Of a stretch of DNA of 64,000 nt, positions 32,031 to 43,584 are shown in pieces. Both the position numbers and the translations under genes were made by a program. Location: the NCBI GenBank assembly GCA_946122785.1, contig CAMGYJ010000007.1:8842727-8906726 (forward strand), read 5' to 3'. Source of the DNA: Linum tenue (lineage: Eukaryota > Streptophyta > Magnoliopsida > Malpighiales > Linaceae). The notes beneath the pieces were generated by a model. That model worked only from the letters and a program-made list of their open reading frames with translations. It did not search any database and was not told where the DNA came from. Within the stretch, counting starts at the first letter, position 1, and every line of letters begins with the position of its first letter.

Positions 32031-35000
32031 TTACACTGCAGAGTGTTCTTCATCTTCTTCACTTGATACTCCCCCACAAGCTGGCGAGTAAGCATTGTGA
32101 ACTCCCAGCTTGTCCAACAAGAATTTCAATCTGTATCGAGTCATGCCTTTTGTAAACAGATCCGCCACTTGATCATCAGTTCTAACATGAAATAACTTGA
32201 TCAACCCTGACTTCAATCTTTCTCTTGTAACATGGCAATCGATCTCAATATGCTTTGTTCTCTCGTGGAAAACTGGGTTTTCAGCGATGTGCAAAGCAGA
32301 CTTATTGTCACAAAACAAAGGAATGGGTAAAGGTACCTTAATTCCCATCTCTGTAAGCAAGTTCCTCAGCCATTGAACCTCGCAGACAACTTGAGCCAAA
32401 GCTCTATACTCTGCTTCTGAGGAAGAACGTGACACAGTAGTCTGTTTCTTAGTTTTCCAAGTTATCAATGAAGATCCCAAAAACGTACAGTAACCAGTAA
32501 GAGATCTTCTTGAATCAGGGCAGCTTGCCCAATCAGCATCACAATATCCAGAAAGTTCAAGTTTAGAATCTGCCCTGAAAATCAAACCTTGTCCAAGAGT
32601 TTGTTTAAGATACCTGATGACTCTGTGTGCAGCTTGCAAATGTTCAGCACAGGGTGCAGCCTGGAATTGAGCAAGTTGTTGTACAACATAGGTTATATCA
32701 GGTCTTGTAATGGTGAGATAGTGCAAACGTCCTATCAACCTTCTATACACGCCTGGATCAGGCAACAAGTCACCTTGCTCTGTGGAGAACTTGGCATTGC
32801 AGTCCACTGGAGACAAACGACCCTTAGATTCTACAAAACCAGTGTCATCAAGTAACTCTAGACAATACTTTCTCTGACAAACAGAAATCCCTTTGTGATC
32901 CCTGATGACCTCTAATCCAAGAAAATAACTCATCTGGCCCAAATCCTTTACTTTGAATTCTTTACTCAGGAAGGTTTTAAGCTGCTGGATATCTCCAAGG
33001 TGACTTCCAGCAATTAGAATGTCATCTACATAAACAAGAACTACCACAACTCTCCCTTGTATCCATCTCACAAACATTGAGTAATCAGATGCAGTTTGAG
33101 AGTAGCCATTCTTCAATAATGCATTGGCCAGTTTAGAAAACCATTGTCTGCTTGCCTGTTTAAGGCCATACAATGATTTCTTGAGCTTAAACACCAAACC
33201 TGAGTTCCTGGGTACATCAACTCCCGGTGGAATCTCCAAATACACCTCCTCATCTAAGTCTCCATGCAGAAAAGCATTAGACACATCCATTTGATGAATG
33301 TGCCAGTCCTTGGCAGCAGCTACTGCTAATAATGTTTTAACTGAATTTATCTTTGCAACAGGTGAATAAGTATCCAAGAAATCGATGCCATAAATTTGAG
33401 TGTATCCCTTAGCAACTAGCCGTGCCTTAAACCTTTCAATAGCTCCATCAGACCTGTACTTAACCTTAAAGACCCACTTAGCTCCTATAGGTTTCTTCCC
33501 TGGAGGCAGTTTAACCACCTCCCAAGTCTGGTTTTCATATAATGCAAACACTTCTTCTTTGCAGGCTTGCAACCAACGAGGATCCTTGCATGCCTCAGCA
33601 TAAGATGTAGGTTCCTCAATACACAGAACATTAAGGGCAAAAGATTTCTGAGAAGCAGTGAGATGATCATACCCAACAAGATGACAGATGTGATGTTTAC
33701 TTGATGTGGCAGCCATACTCACATGATAGTCTTTATGCCAAATAGGTTTAGTCCTGTGCCTGGTAGATTTCCTTAAAAACTCAGCTTCATCAGAGTCATT
33801 GTTATCAGGAAACACCTCAATCTCCATATCCTCCCCCTCATACTGTAAACTGACAGGTGGGACACCACTAGAAGAAGAATACAGTGGTGAAGAAGAAGAA
33901 TTAGGAGCAGAAGAAGGACTAGAAATAGAAGTGGAAACAGGATCAGTAGAAGAAAGTGGAGTAGTGGTAGGAGAAATAGTCTCAGTAGGAAGAGAACTAG
34001 ACTGGAAGTGAACAGGCTGATGAGTGGAGGAAGAGGGTGTAGATGAAAGAGGAGAGACTGGGATAGGAGGGAGTTGGGGGGAAATCAGATCAGGAATAGA
34101 AGTAGAAGGGTTGGTTTGGAAAGGCAAGATAGATTCATAAAAGATCACATCCCTGGAAACAAAGAAGGAATGAGAATTGAGATCAAAAAGTTTGAATCCT
34201 TTGATTCCAGTGGGGAAACCAAGGAAGATGCACTGTTTAGCGCTTGAATCAAACTTAGTTCTATCCCTGTGAAGGGTAGAAGCATAGCAAAGGGATCCAA
34301 AGACTTTCAAGTTGGTAAGAGTGGGAGGTTTGTTATAGAGAAGTTCATAAGGGGAGATGTTGTTAAGAACTGAACTAGGAAGTCTATTGATCAAATAGAC
34401 AGCATGGAGGACACAGTCACTCCAAAATCTGAGGGGAACACCAGATTGGAAACGAAGTGCTCGAGCAACATTGAGGATATGCTGATGCTTCCTCTCAACT
34501 CGAGCATTCTGCTCTGGAGTTTCTACACAGGACTGCTGATGCATAATGCCTTTATCAGCATAAAACTCAGCTAAATGAAACTCAGAGCCCTGATCACTAC
34601 GAATGATTTTGACAGTTTTTGAAAACTGCCTTTCAACCATGACACAAAAACTTTGCAACAGAAAACCTGCTTCAGACTTAAATTTCATCAAGAACACCCA
34701 AACTGCTCGAGAAAAGTCATCAACAACAGTAAGGAAATAAGAGTATCCTTCATGAGACTTAGTTGCCAATGGTCCCCAGATGTCTACATGAATGAGATCA
34801 AAAGCACCAACTGCTCTACTGCTACTAACAGGAAATGAAAGCCTCTTATGTTTGGCAAAGTGACAGGTTTCACAATGAGAAACTAAATTCCTATCACTAG
34901 GTAGTAGCTGCTTCTCTTTCTCCTTTCCAGGATGCCCTAATCTCCAATGCCAGAGGTGAATAGGTTGTGGTTGAAAATTGTATGCAAAGGCTGCTTGAGG

Positions 35001-36605
35001 TGTAGGAAGAAGGGGTCCTTTGGCCTTGGTGTGTAATTGGTAAAGTCCATTACTCTGTCTTGCCAAACCAGTCCTTTTCTGTGTCACCAGGTCCTGAATT
35101 TGACAAGAATCAGACTCAAAATGTAAGGATATAGGTTGGTCATGTGTCAACTTACTCACTGAGATAAGGTTGAAGGTAAAACTAGGCACCAGAAGGACAT
35201 TGTCTAGAGATAAATCTGGGGATAACTGAACCTTGCCTACATGACTAACCAGCACTTGAGTACCATTTGGCAAATACACAAACTGATCTTGCACTGGAGA
35301 AGCTTCAACAAACAGATCAATGTGACAAGCAATATGATCTGAAGCTCCAGTGTCCAAGATCCAGGAGTGTGAAAGAGATTCTGACTTATGCTGTATGTAA
35401 GAAGAGAGAATGAACTTACCAGCATAAGTAGGGAATGGATTGGTACTGTTAGCCACTGAGAAGGCCAAATGGTTGATGGGAGATGATGCTGGGGATGAAG
35501 GTCCAGAGGAAGGAACAGATTGCAGAAGGTATCTGAGTTTATGAAGTTCTTCAGTGGAGAAAGTGAAACCTTCCTTGGAGGAAATGCTTCTTGAGTCACT
35601 GCTCATCTTTGATTCTGCACTGGAAGTGTCACTTTCAGTAGGAGACTCCCCTTGAGTAACAGCTGCTGCTACTCCTCCTGCCATTCTCAGCTTCTTGTTT
35701 TTCAAACGGTAGCACTCCTCTTTAACATGTCCTTCTTTCTTACAATATCTGCAGAATTTCTTCCCATCTGGAGTATCTCCCTGAACAGCTAAGGCTACAG
35801 TCTGCACACCTCTAGTGATTCCTTTGTCTGCCTTCAACTTCTGCTCGTGCTGCAGGATATCATTAATCGCCACTTCTACAGTAGGGAGTGGTTTCATCAT
35901 CAGAATTTGTGTGTGCACAACATCAAATTCTGGTCTCAGCCCTTTCAGAAACCGGATCAAATAGTCAGTGTCCTGCTTTAGCTTGAAGGCTTCAACTGCT
36001 GCACAGGGTTGGGTACGCTGTGGAGCACAATTGCAATCTACGATTAGATGGTACTGGAGATGCTCTTCCCACAGCCCCTTTAGAGCAGTATAGTATTGAG
36101 TAACACTAAGATTTCCCTGCTTGCAAGCAATAATCTGATCCTCCATATTCGACAATTTGATAGCATTAGTGAAACCAAAACGAGCCTTAAGCTCATCCCA
36201 CAAGGTGCGAGCTACTTCATGTTGCATCACACTGCGTCGGATCTCTTTCTCGACAGAGTTCAGAATCCAGCATAAGACCAAGGTGTTGCAAGCATCCCAG
36301 GTGCTGTAATTTGGGTCACCCACAGTTGGAATCGGAATCGATCCATCAACAAATCCAATTTTATGTTTCGTCTTAAGAGCCATTCGAACTGCTCGTTGCC
36401 ACATTTGATAATTTGTGCCATCCAAAACCTCAGAAACAATAGCTTGAGAAATATTCTCATTCGGATTGATGTAAAAAGGATTACCAAATTGTAGATCTGA
36501 GCGTTCGTTGTTGTTGTTGTTAGATCCACTAGCAGCTCCAGACATCCCAGCGAAAGAACCAAATGGAATACCTCCCGGAGGGGTATTCGGCGGCGTCGAC
36601 GACAT
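32031..36605 (-). CDS. Copia E Gag-Pol polyprotein
   Basis: An uninterrupted 1524-aa frame starting MSSTPPNTPPGG, 24 nt beyond the primer-binding site. Order along the protein: Copia-type gag with the LDGTNYQMWQRAVRMALK and GFVDGSI signatures (about 40-260); zinc knuckle CRYCKKEGHVKEEC (about 283-296); aspartic protease ILDTGASDH (about 412-420); integrase with HWRLGHPG and CETCHFAK zinc-binding motifs from about 552, then D...D...E core motifs in VDIWGPL, IRSDQGSEF and ARVERKHQH; a long Ser/Pro-rich spacer; RT with KARLVAKGYTQ and the YVDDILIAG active site (about 1191); RNase H with YCDADWASC, EAEYRAL (about 1396) and FCDNKSALHIAENP. The RT/RNase H order after integrase marks it as Copia. 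All catalytic residues looked for are present, consistent with recent activity. Confidence 0.95.
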   Translation of the reverse strand: MSSTPPNTPPGGIPFGSFAGMSGAASGSNNNNNERSDLQFGNPFYINPNENISQAIVSEVLDGTNYQMWQRAVRMALKTKHKIGFVDGSIPIPTVGDPNYSTWDACNTLVLCWILNSVEKEIRRSVMQHEVARTLWDELKARFGFTNAIKLSNMEDQIIACKQGNLSVTQYYTALKGLWEEHLQYHLIVDCNCAPQRTQPCAAVEAFKLKQDTDYLIRFLKGLRPEFDVVHTQILMMKPLPTVEVAINDILQHEQKLKADKGITRGVQTVALAVQGDTPDGKKFCRYCKKEGHVKEECYRLKNKKLRMAGGVAAAVTQGESPTESDTSSAESKMSSDSRSISSKEGFTFSTEELHKLRYLLQSVPSSGPSSPASSPINHLAFSVANSTNPFPTYAGKFILSSYIQHKSESLSHSWILDTGASDHIACHIDLFVEASPVQDQFVYLPNGTQVLVSHVGKVQLSPDLSLDNVLLVPSFTFNLISVSKLTHDQPISLHFESDSCQIQDLVTQKRTGLARQSNGLYQLHTKAKGPLLPTPQAAFAYNFQPQPIHLWHWRLGHPGKEKEKQLLPSDRNLVSHCETCHFAKHKRLSFPVSSSRAVGAFDLIHVDIWGPLATKSHEGYSYFLTVVDDFSRAVWVFLMKFKSEAGFLLQSFCVMVERQFSKTVKIIRSDQGSEFHLAEFYADKGIMHQQSCVETPEQNARVERKHQHILNVARALRFQSGVPLRFWSDCVLHAVYLINRLPSSVLNNISPYELLYNKPPTLTNLKVFGSLCYASTLHRDRTKFDSSAKQCIFLGFPTGIKGFKLFDLNSHSFFVSRDVIFYESILPFQTNPSTSIPDLISPQLPPIPVSPLSSTPSSSTHQPVHFQSSSLPTETISPTTTPLSSTDPVSTSISSPSSAPNSSSSPLYSSSSGVPPVSLQYEGEDMEIEVFPDNNDSDEAEFLRKSTRHRTKPIWHKDYHVSMAATSSKHHICHLVGYDHLTASQKSFALNVLCIEEPTSYAEACKDPRWLQACKEEVFALYENQTWEVVKLPPGKKPIGAKWVFKVKYRSDGAIERFKARLVAKGYTQIYGIDFLDTYSPVAKINSVKTLLAVAAAKDWHIHQMDVSNAFLHGDLDEEVYLEIPPGVDVPRNSGLVFKLKKSLYGLKQASRQWFSKLANALLKNGYSQTASDYSMFVRWIQGRVVVVLVYVDDILIAGSHLGDIQQLKTFLSKEFKVKDLGQMSYFLGLEVIRDHKGISVCQRKYCLELLDDTGFVESKGRLSPVDCNAKFSTEQGDLLPDPGVYRRLIGRLHYLTITRPDITYVVQQLAQFQAAPCAEHLQAAHRVIRYLKQTLGQGLIFRADSKLELSGYCDADWASCPDSRRSLTGYCTFLGSSLITWKTKKQTTVSRSSSEAEYRALAQVVCEVQWLRNLLTEMGIKVPLPIPLFCDNKSALHIAENPVFHERTKHIEIDCHVTRERLKSGLIKLFHVRTDDQVADLFTKGMTRYRLKFLLDKLGVHNAYSPACGGVSSEEDEEHSAV

Positions 36606-36628
36606 CGCAGGTTACTGGAACAGCAACT

Positions 36629-36640
36629 GCTCTGATACCA
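36629..36640 (-). other. Primer-binding site of Copia E
   Basis: TGGTATCAGAGC on the minus strand directly follows the LTR end CTGAAA; initiator tRNA-Met type. Confidence 0.9.
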
Positions 36641-36895
36641 TTTCAGATTAGCTGGAGCTTTAGGGTTTAGCGGAAGGAAGAAGACGGCACAATGAATTAG
36701 GGAATGCGCAAAGAGAAAGGATCTCTCTGGCTTTGTTTATATATCAATCAGTAGTGTCAAGCTGAAGATACAAACAGTGAAAATGGAAACGATAAACAGA
36801 AATTTAAAATGACTGTAATGGTAAACGCCACTTGGCACAGTCTCATTCGTCATAACTCATTCCACCCAACGGTAAGTTAACAGAACTCCACAACA
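36641..36895 (-). repeat. 5' LTR of Copia E
   Basis: 255 bp, from TGTTGTGGAG (minus) to CTGAAA. It includes the TATA-like TTGATATATAAAC on the minus strand near 36740. Confidence 0.9.
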
Positions 36896-36900
36896 GGAAC

Positions 36901-39900
36901 TGCTCGTTCTGGTGATATTAGTCTTCCTAATACTCTCTATGTACCTCAGTTAGTTCCTAGTCTCGTTTCAGTTGGGCAGTTGGCAGAGGATGGATGTGCA
37001 GTTACTTTTAATGCTTACGGCTGTGTTGTGCAGGATCCGAGAACCGGGAAGGTTCTAGGAACGGGTAGAAAAGATGGCCGAGTTTATGTTTTGGATCGTT
37101 TTCAGCCGGAACAGCTAGGCGCTAGGGAGGAAGTGCTCCGGGCTGGTTGCGGTGTGAGGACGACTTACGGGACTGCTTTGTTGGGGGCTAAGTGTGGCGC
37201 ACCTCCTTTGTCTTATATTTTGGCGAATTCTTATTCTCCAAAACAATGCAATAATGTTCTTAAGACAAATACTTTGAATTCTGCTTTGTTTGGATATTCT
37301 GTTCAAGATTTGAGTTCTGGGAATTGTAAGTTTCCAAAGTCAGTCTCTCTTTGGGATTTATGGCATTATCGCCTGGGTCACCCACATACGGCTCGGTTGT
37401 TGCATATGTTTCGCCGTAACCTTTTACCTTCCTCGATTGATCAGAAATATCATCCCGACCATCCTTGTATTAGTTGTATTGAGGCTAAGGCTACTCAATC
37501 TTCTTTCACTACGAGTGAGACGCAGTATAATTCTCCGTTTGAGCTTGTTCACACTGATCTTTGGGGGCCGTCGCCTGTTACTTCTCGTCTGGGGTTTCGA
37601 TACTTCGCGTTGTTTGTGGATCATCATACGCGCTATGCTTGGATATATTTTCTACGTCAGAAGTCTGAATTGGTTGATCATGCTAAATCTTTTGTTCAGA
37701 TGGTTGAGACTCAGTTTGGTCGGCGGGTCAAGGTTATTCGGTCTGATCCTGGGGGCGAGTTTATTGCTACACCATTGCTAGAATTTTATGATTCTCGAGG
37801 TATTCTTCCACAACAGTCGTGTCCAGGTGTATAGCAGCAGAATGGGCTTGTTGAGCGAAAGCACCGACATGTTCTTGAGTTAACTCGTGCTATTCTTTTC
37901 CATTCTCATGTTCCTACTACTTTCTGGGTTGAGGCTGTCGGCACAGTGGTGTACTTAATTAATCGTCAGATCACCTCGGTCTTGGGCGATCGTTCCCCGT
38001 TTCACTGCTTATATTCCAAAACCCCTGACTATTCCCGTCTTCGGGTGTTTGGCTGTGTTTGCTTCGTTTTGCTCTCCAAGAAGTCACGCCATAAACTTGC
38101 TCCTAAGGTCGCCCGATGTGTTTTTGTTGGCTACAGTTCTCAACACAAAGGTTATATGTGCTATGATCCTCGTGATCGTCGCATGCGCATCTCCTGTCAT
38201 GTTACCTTTTTGGAAGAAATGATGTACTACGATGCATCTTCTGCTCCAACTTTGTCCTCCCTGGATTTTCTTGTACAATTGCCCACTTTTGACTTCTCAG
38301 TAGCAAGGCCTGGTCCGCAAATTAACCCTCCTGGTGATGACAATAATGAGGCTATTCCTCATGGACATGAGAATGATCATCTCCTGCACACTCCACCTGG
38401 CACCCCCACGGCTCAAACCTCCTTCCCTTCGTCCTCCAGTGGCTCTTCGGCAGCTGGTGGGTCTTCCCCAGGTGTATCCCCTTCATCCTCAGCGCTTGGT
38501 GGCTCGTCTTCAGGGGATTCTTCAGCTGCTGCTTCTTCTAATGGATCTCCCGAGCTAGGCGGACCGCCCCCATTACCTGCCCCCCGCCGGTCAAATCGGG
38601 CAAATCTTGGGCAGCCTCCATCTCATCTTTTGGACTATGATGTGGGTTACTCAGCTGCGCACGGTATTTCCATTCCTACTCACTACCGGTACGCAAAGGA
38701 TGACCCCCGTTGGAATGCAGCTATGATTGAGGAAATAGATGCTTTGGAGGCTCAACACACCTGGGATGTGGTCCCTCGCTTTCCTGGTGTTTCTGTCATT
38801 GGCTGTCGATGGGTGTATGCTATTAAGACTCTTCCTGATGGTTCGATTGAGCGCTTTAAAGCTAGGGTAGTGGCACAGGGATTTAAACAGCAGTACGGGA
38901 TTGATTTTGAGGAGACCTTTGCTCCTGTTGCTAAAATGCAGACTGTTAGGAGTCTGTTTGCGGTAGCAGCTCTGAGGCAATGGCCTATTATTCAATTTGA
39001 TGTGAAAAATGCCTTTCTGCACGGCGATTTGAAGGAGACTATCTATATGGAGTGTTCAGAGGGCTACTCCAAGGGGGGGGAAGGATGTGATATGCAGACT
39101 TCGTCGTTCCTTGTATGGCTTGAAACAGTCGCCTCGAGCATGGTTTGAGAAATTCCATGGGACTATTCTTCAGGCTGGTTTTCTGCAGAGCCAAAATGAT
39201 CCATCTATGTTCATCAGACACACGGTGCAAGGGATGACTGTTTTGTTACTTTATGTGGATGATATGATTGTTACTGGCAGTGATAGTGAGGGTATCCGTG
39301 AGCTAACAGAGTCTCTTCACTCGGCATTCAACTTGAAGGAACTTGGTGAAGTATCTTACTTCCTAGGCTTGGAGGTGAGTCGGTCTAAAGCAGGAATCTT
39401 TGTTAGTCAGAAAAAGTATATCCATGATCTCCTCTCAGCTACTGGATATCATTCCTGCAAACCGTGTAGTACACCCATGGAACAGAATCTAAAGCTGAAC
39501 AGGGAGAGTGGTGATTTGTTGGAAGATCAAACCTACTATCGCAGTGTTGTTGGAAGTTTGATCTATCTAACGCATACTCGTCCTGATATATCATACGCAG
39601 TGCAGGTAGTCAGCCAGTTTATGGGAATTGCTCGTACCACACATCTTGATGCCGTTCATAGATTGCTAAGATATTTGAAGCACACAGCCGAGGTTGGGTT
39701 ATTCTTTCCTAGTGATGGAACACCGTCTCTAGAGGGTTTCGCAGACGCTGATTTTGCAGGTTGTCAGGATACGAGGAGGTCTACCTCAGGTTGGTGTATA
39801 CGATTTGGTAGATCATTTGTGTCTTGGAGATGTCGGAAGCAAGATAAAGTGTCTAAATCATCTACAGAAGCAGAATATAGATCAATGTCGGAGGTTAGTT

Positions 39901-40217
39901 CTGAAATGGTCTGGCTGCAGAGATTGTTTCAGGAGTTGGGAGAAAAGTGTGAACTGCCTATGCGGATATATGGAGATAATACTAGTGCTATCCAAATTGC
40001 TAATAATCCAGTTTTGCATGATAGGACGAAGCACATAGAAGTACATGTTCATTATATTCGACAATTGGTTGCAGAAGGTGAAGTTCAGCTCAGTTATTTA
40101 GCAACGGAGGAACAGACTGCAGATTTGTTGACAAAGGCTGTTTCTTCAAGTAGACATTGGTACCTATCTTCCAAATTGATGTTGAGAACCCAACATCAAT
40201 TTGAGGGAGGGTGTTGA
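36901..40217 (+). pseudogene. Copia D pol, disrupted
   Basis: Continuation of Copia D after the nested element. Integrase zinc-binding motifs HYRLGHPH and CISCIEAK, then the core segments VHTDLWGP and IRSDPGGEF, are intact up to an in-frame TAG at 37832-37834, just before QQNGLVERKHRH. The frame reopens through the Ser/Pro-rich spacer and the RT start (FKARVVAQGFKQQYG, AFLHGDLKETIYM). It breaks again at the 8-G run 39073-39080, a likely one-base slippage. The second half has the RT site YVDDMIVTG and RNase H motifs DADFAGC and STEAEYRSM. The stop TGA at 40215-40217 lies inside the first six bases of the 3' LTR. Confidence 0.9.
40201..40211 (+). other. Polypurine tract of Copia D
   Basis: TTGAGGGAGGG abuts the 3' LTR start TGTTGATT. 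Confidence 0.9.
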
Positions 40218-40434
40218 TTATATTTAGTTTAGGTACCAATGTGTAATTATGTAGCTAGGGTTTGTATTGGCAAACCTATAAATACCTTGTTGTATCGGTT
40301 GATTAGGTTTAACGAAATAAGAAAGACTAAAACCTGAGAGGGAGATCCTCTCCGTGGACTAGTGTCATACTGACGATACCACGTTAAAAAAGCTCTGTGT
40401 TATTTCGATTCTGCTCATATTTGATTATTTGTCA
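40212..40434 (+). repeat. 3' LTR of Copia D
   Basis: 223 bp, identical to the 5' LTR by direct comparison; followed by TSD TTTTA. Confidence 0.95.
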
Positions 40435-40439
40435 TTTTA

Positions 40440-42943
40440 TACATTTGATGTCTTTTTGTCTAGTACCTTGGTATGTTCCAATCCTTGCTAGCGAATCACT
40501 TTCTACGAGTAGTAGAAATCGGAACTAATGGACTTGAAATAAAAAAGATAAGAGTCTTGAAGACCAACCCAGAAATAACCGTCAAATTAATTATCTTTTA
40601 TTTAATTAATTTGGGGTGTTATTTAATATTTAGAGTTTGAGATATATGATGGTATAAATGTATTTGTCACAGGTATCAAGGGTGTGGTATCTGTGTTACC
40701 CGAACAAGTTTACCACATCGATAGTCCTTAACTAAGAGAATCGTGCGAGCCAAAGTTTCACGAGACAAAAACCCTTGGATTTGGTTAAAGAGTGGAAATA
40801 TATAGTTGGAAATCTTTGAATCTTGATAGTACTCTATTTACCTAAATCGAGTAGTTGGTATCTATTCAATTTATATTTCATAATCGAACCTATTACTAAG
40901 GTTACATTATCGATCTCTTTCAAGAATTAATACATTCTAACTCGTTGATTGATTGTTTACTCTTAATAGAGTTATCTGAGTACTCGACCATGTAAGATTG
41001 AAAATGGTATCCCCACAACTCTCTTTACACTGTCGAGTGGTAGTCATTGATGGTGTTTTTAATTTATAAAAGTAAAGGTTGTAGTTGATTATTTATTAGT
41101 GGCTCTCACACTCTTTCAAGTGTAAGTGGGGAAGTTTCAAGACATTCTTTTACCCCACTCTTCATTCTACAACTATTATATTTAGATATTGTTCACTAGG
41201 TTTAGATCTGTTGTACATTGTGTTTCTCATAACAATTATTGCCTACTAGGCTTTCAACTCCCTATCCACTAGGTTTTCGTCTATGGTTTTGGCACAAATC
41301 ATCGCATTTGCCCACCATTTCGCAGCCCATCTCGACATACTGTCGGCGGAATCCTAAGTTGTTCAACATCAACGTTTTCCAAGGCCGCTACCATGATTTT
41401 TGTATCGTGACCGAGTTTCATCCTCTTTAGTGTTTTTTTCATTCTCTTTTTCCTGTTTGTTGAGCATGATCACAATTGAACTCAAACACATGGGTATCCT
41501 AACTTGAACCCAAATCATCGCCTTTTCGCAACCCAACTTGAAACACTGTTGGTGGAATCCTGAGTTGTCCTCTTCCACCGTTTGTCATGGTCGCGGCAAA
41601 GATCCATATTAAATATGCTCTGTACAGTCCTCAACATCGCTTACCAATTCACAACCTTCTCAAAACACTGTCAACGGAATTCTAAGTTGTGCCTCTCCAC
41701 TGTTTCCCAATGCCGCTACCGAAAATCTATACCAAATCTACTCAATGTTGGCGAGTTTTTTACCAAGACCGAGTTTCGTCCGCTTTAGTGTTATTTTGTT
41801 TCACTTTTTCCTTTTTGTTGAGTCTGGTCACAATTGAAACCAAATCCATGGGCATCTAACCTAATTTGATCCGATCAAAGCGACTTGAAACCGACTTTAG
41901 TTTGAGAAAGACAATTGAACCCAAATCCATGGGTATCCAACCTAATTTGACCCGATCAATGCAAGCTAAACCTCCTCAAACCTGCAATCAATCCAACAAA
42001 TTTATAAAGGAGAACCACGATTGCCTCAACTCCAAAAAAAAAACTAAAAGAGTACGACTATGTTTGGCCCGAATTTTATAAGTTTTATGTTTCAAAAATT
42101 GAAGCCAAGCCAAACACCTCTAAAGTTTCCCTTTTTAAAATTTCGTAACTTAAAAGCTGAAGTTCTGATTTGAAAATACAAAATTTTTCTTACCATATAT
42201 TTTTCTTTTTGTAGAAAACATAATTTTCTTTCATTTGTATTATAAAAGTAAATCGAAATACTGTATTATTTAATATGAAATAAATCTAACGTGATCCATT
42301 TTAAATACTATTTTATTTTAGAATTTGTATTCATATTTTATGTCAGAAATCTTTTTTAGTTATTTTACATTACCTCTTATAGTAGAAAGTAATTATTATA
42401 GTTTTTTAGCTAAACACTTAACTGTTTTTTCCTAAAAACTTCTTGAAAAGATTCAGAGAAGTTGTTTCATTATGCAAAAGTTACAGCAGTATCAACTACT
42501 AACCATACAAATTAAAACAATAGCGTCATGAAAGAAGTTTAAACATAAATAATCTATTCGACGATTCTTCTACTTTATGCAAGTTCATCGACCATATGTT
42601 ATTGTAAATAACAAACCTATAAAAAGAATGATTAAGAATGAAATAAGATTACTCTCACTTCTAGGTTAACATTAAAATTATTCCTCTTTGAAATATTTAT
42701 TTTTCTGATACGCTAAATGATAGCGAGTGAGCTTTTGCTAGTATATAAAATGTTAGAACTTTGCTTTTAGCTACCTTAAGGATTGCACTTATCGTAAGCT
42801 ATCCGAAAGGAACTTGGAGAAAGTTGATGAAATAATCTGCAGAATGTTCTTCATCAACTCCACTCCTACATCACCCAAAGTAAAAGAGTAATCCTTGCTC
42901 ATTCTAAGACTTATACACCGGACCTTTCATCTTCTTTTTAAAA
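40440..42943. other. Gene-poor interval of unit 2
   Basis: Counterpart of about 2472-5855 in unit 1. A deletion of about 880 bp relative to unit 1 is joined near 41037 by a few non-homologous bases (TGGTA). Nothing supportable as a gene. Confidence 0.6.
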
Positions 42944-43230
42944 TGGTTAATGAGATTTATAATTAACGTCTTTTCACAATTTGAGTTATGGAATTATTGG
43001 TTCTTAATATTGTATTAGAGTCTTCGATCGAGATGTTTTGTGTTCGATTTTTGACGATTCCTATTTAAGTATTTATTGAACACATGGTATTCGAAATTGT
43101 AAAAATTCCAACTCTGTATAAGTAAGCTTTTCGTTTGAGAGTTCTGTTAATTAGTAAATGATGATAAGATCCATAATTTAACCTCTCAAACTCAATAACT
43201 CAAGTTATTGGAATCAACTGGTTATCGATA
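42944..43230 (+). mobile_element. Degenerate TRIM, unit 2 copy
   Basis: Orthologue of 5856-6176. The right LTR is 43145-43230 (TGTTAATTAG to ATCGATA). The internal part is shorter by about 30 bp between the two purine-rich stretches. Confidence 0.65.
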
Positions 43231-43584
43231 ATAACGGATAGCGTAGCAATGAATCCAACTTTGACAACTCTTAGTAGAACTTGTTAAATACATGCACCAA
43301 CTAGAGTTCCATAAGCAAGAATCTCATCCTAATGAATTTGTTTTGCTGTAGCTTTATGATGGATATCATATGACAAGATCTTGATCAGCCATATACCGCC
43401 TATGTTTGTTCCGGCTTTTAGAATTGTTTTTCGATTTTAAAAGCTTAGCAGAACCAAACTTCTCTAGAAGCTCGACTTTTGAAAAGCTAAAAAGTGTTTT
43501 TGTATAACATAAAAGAAGAAGCTCCGATTTGGAAGTTATTTCAAAAAATATAATTTTATTTCATTTATATCATTATAAAAATAA

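Larger units (their letters stand above)
31655..36895 (-). mobile_element. Intact Copia retrotransposon E nested in Copia D
   Basis: TSD GGAAC (31650-31654 and 36896-36900). Two 255-bp LTRs (5' at 36895-36641, 3' at 31909-31655) differ at one internal base and at the outermost base of the 3' LTR start. The tRNA-iMet primer site is at 36640-36629. One uninterrupted 1524-aa polyprotein fills the interior. LTR ends read TGTTGTGG...CTGAAA, so the 3' end is AA and not the usual CA. No polypurine tract touches the 3' LTR; the nearest purine run is a GAA repeat about 75 bp away. It is younger than Copia D and potentially autonomous. Confidence 0.93.
30272..40434 (+). mobile_element. Copia retrotransposon D, split by a nested Copia
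   Basis: TSD TTTTA (30267-30271 and 40435-40439); unit 1 has the single uninterrupted site at 2466-2472. The 223-bp LTRs (30272-30494 and 40212-40434) look identical base for base, so insertion is very recent. The internal part has a tRNA-iMet primer site, gag, protease, integrase, RT and RNase H in Copia order, and a polypurine tract, but the coding frame carries several lesions. Copia E (31655-36895) sits in the protease region, flanked by GGAAC. Confidence 0.95.

Noticed and set aside
32031..36605. Host gene encoding a 1524-aa protein
   Set aside because: Flanked by near-identical LTRs, TSD and PBS, with Copia gag-pol domain order; it is a retrotransposon.
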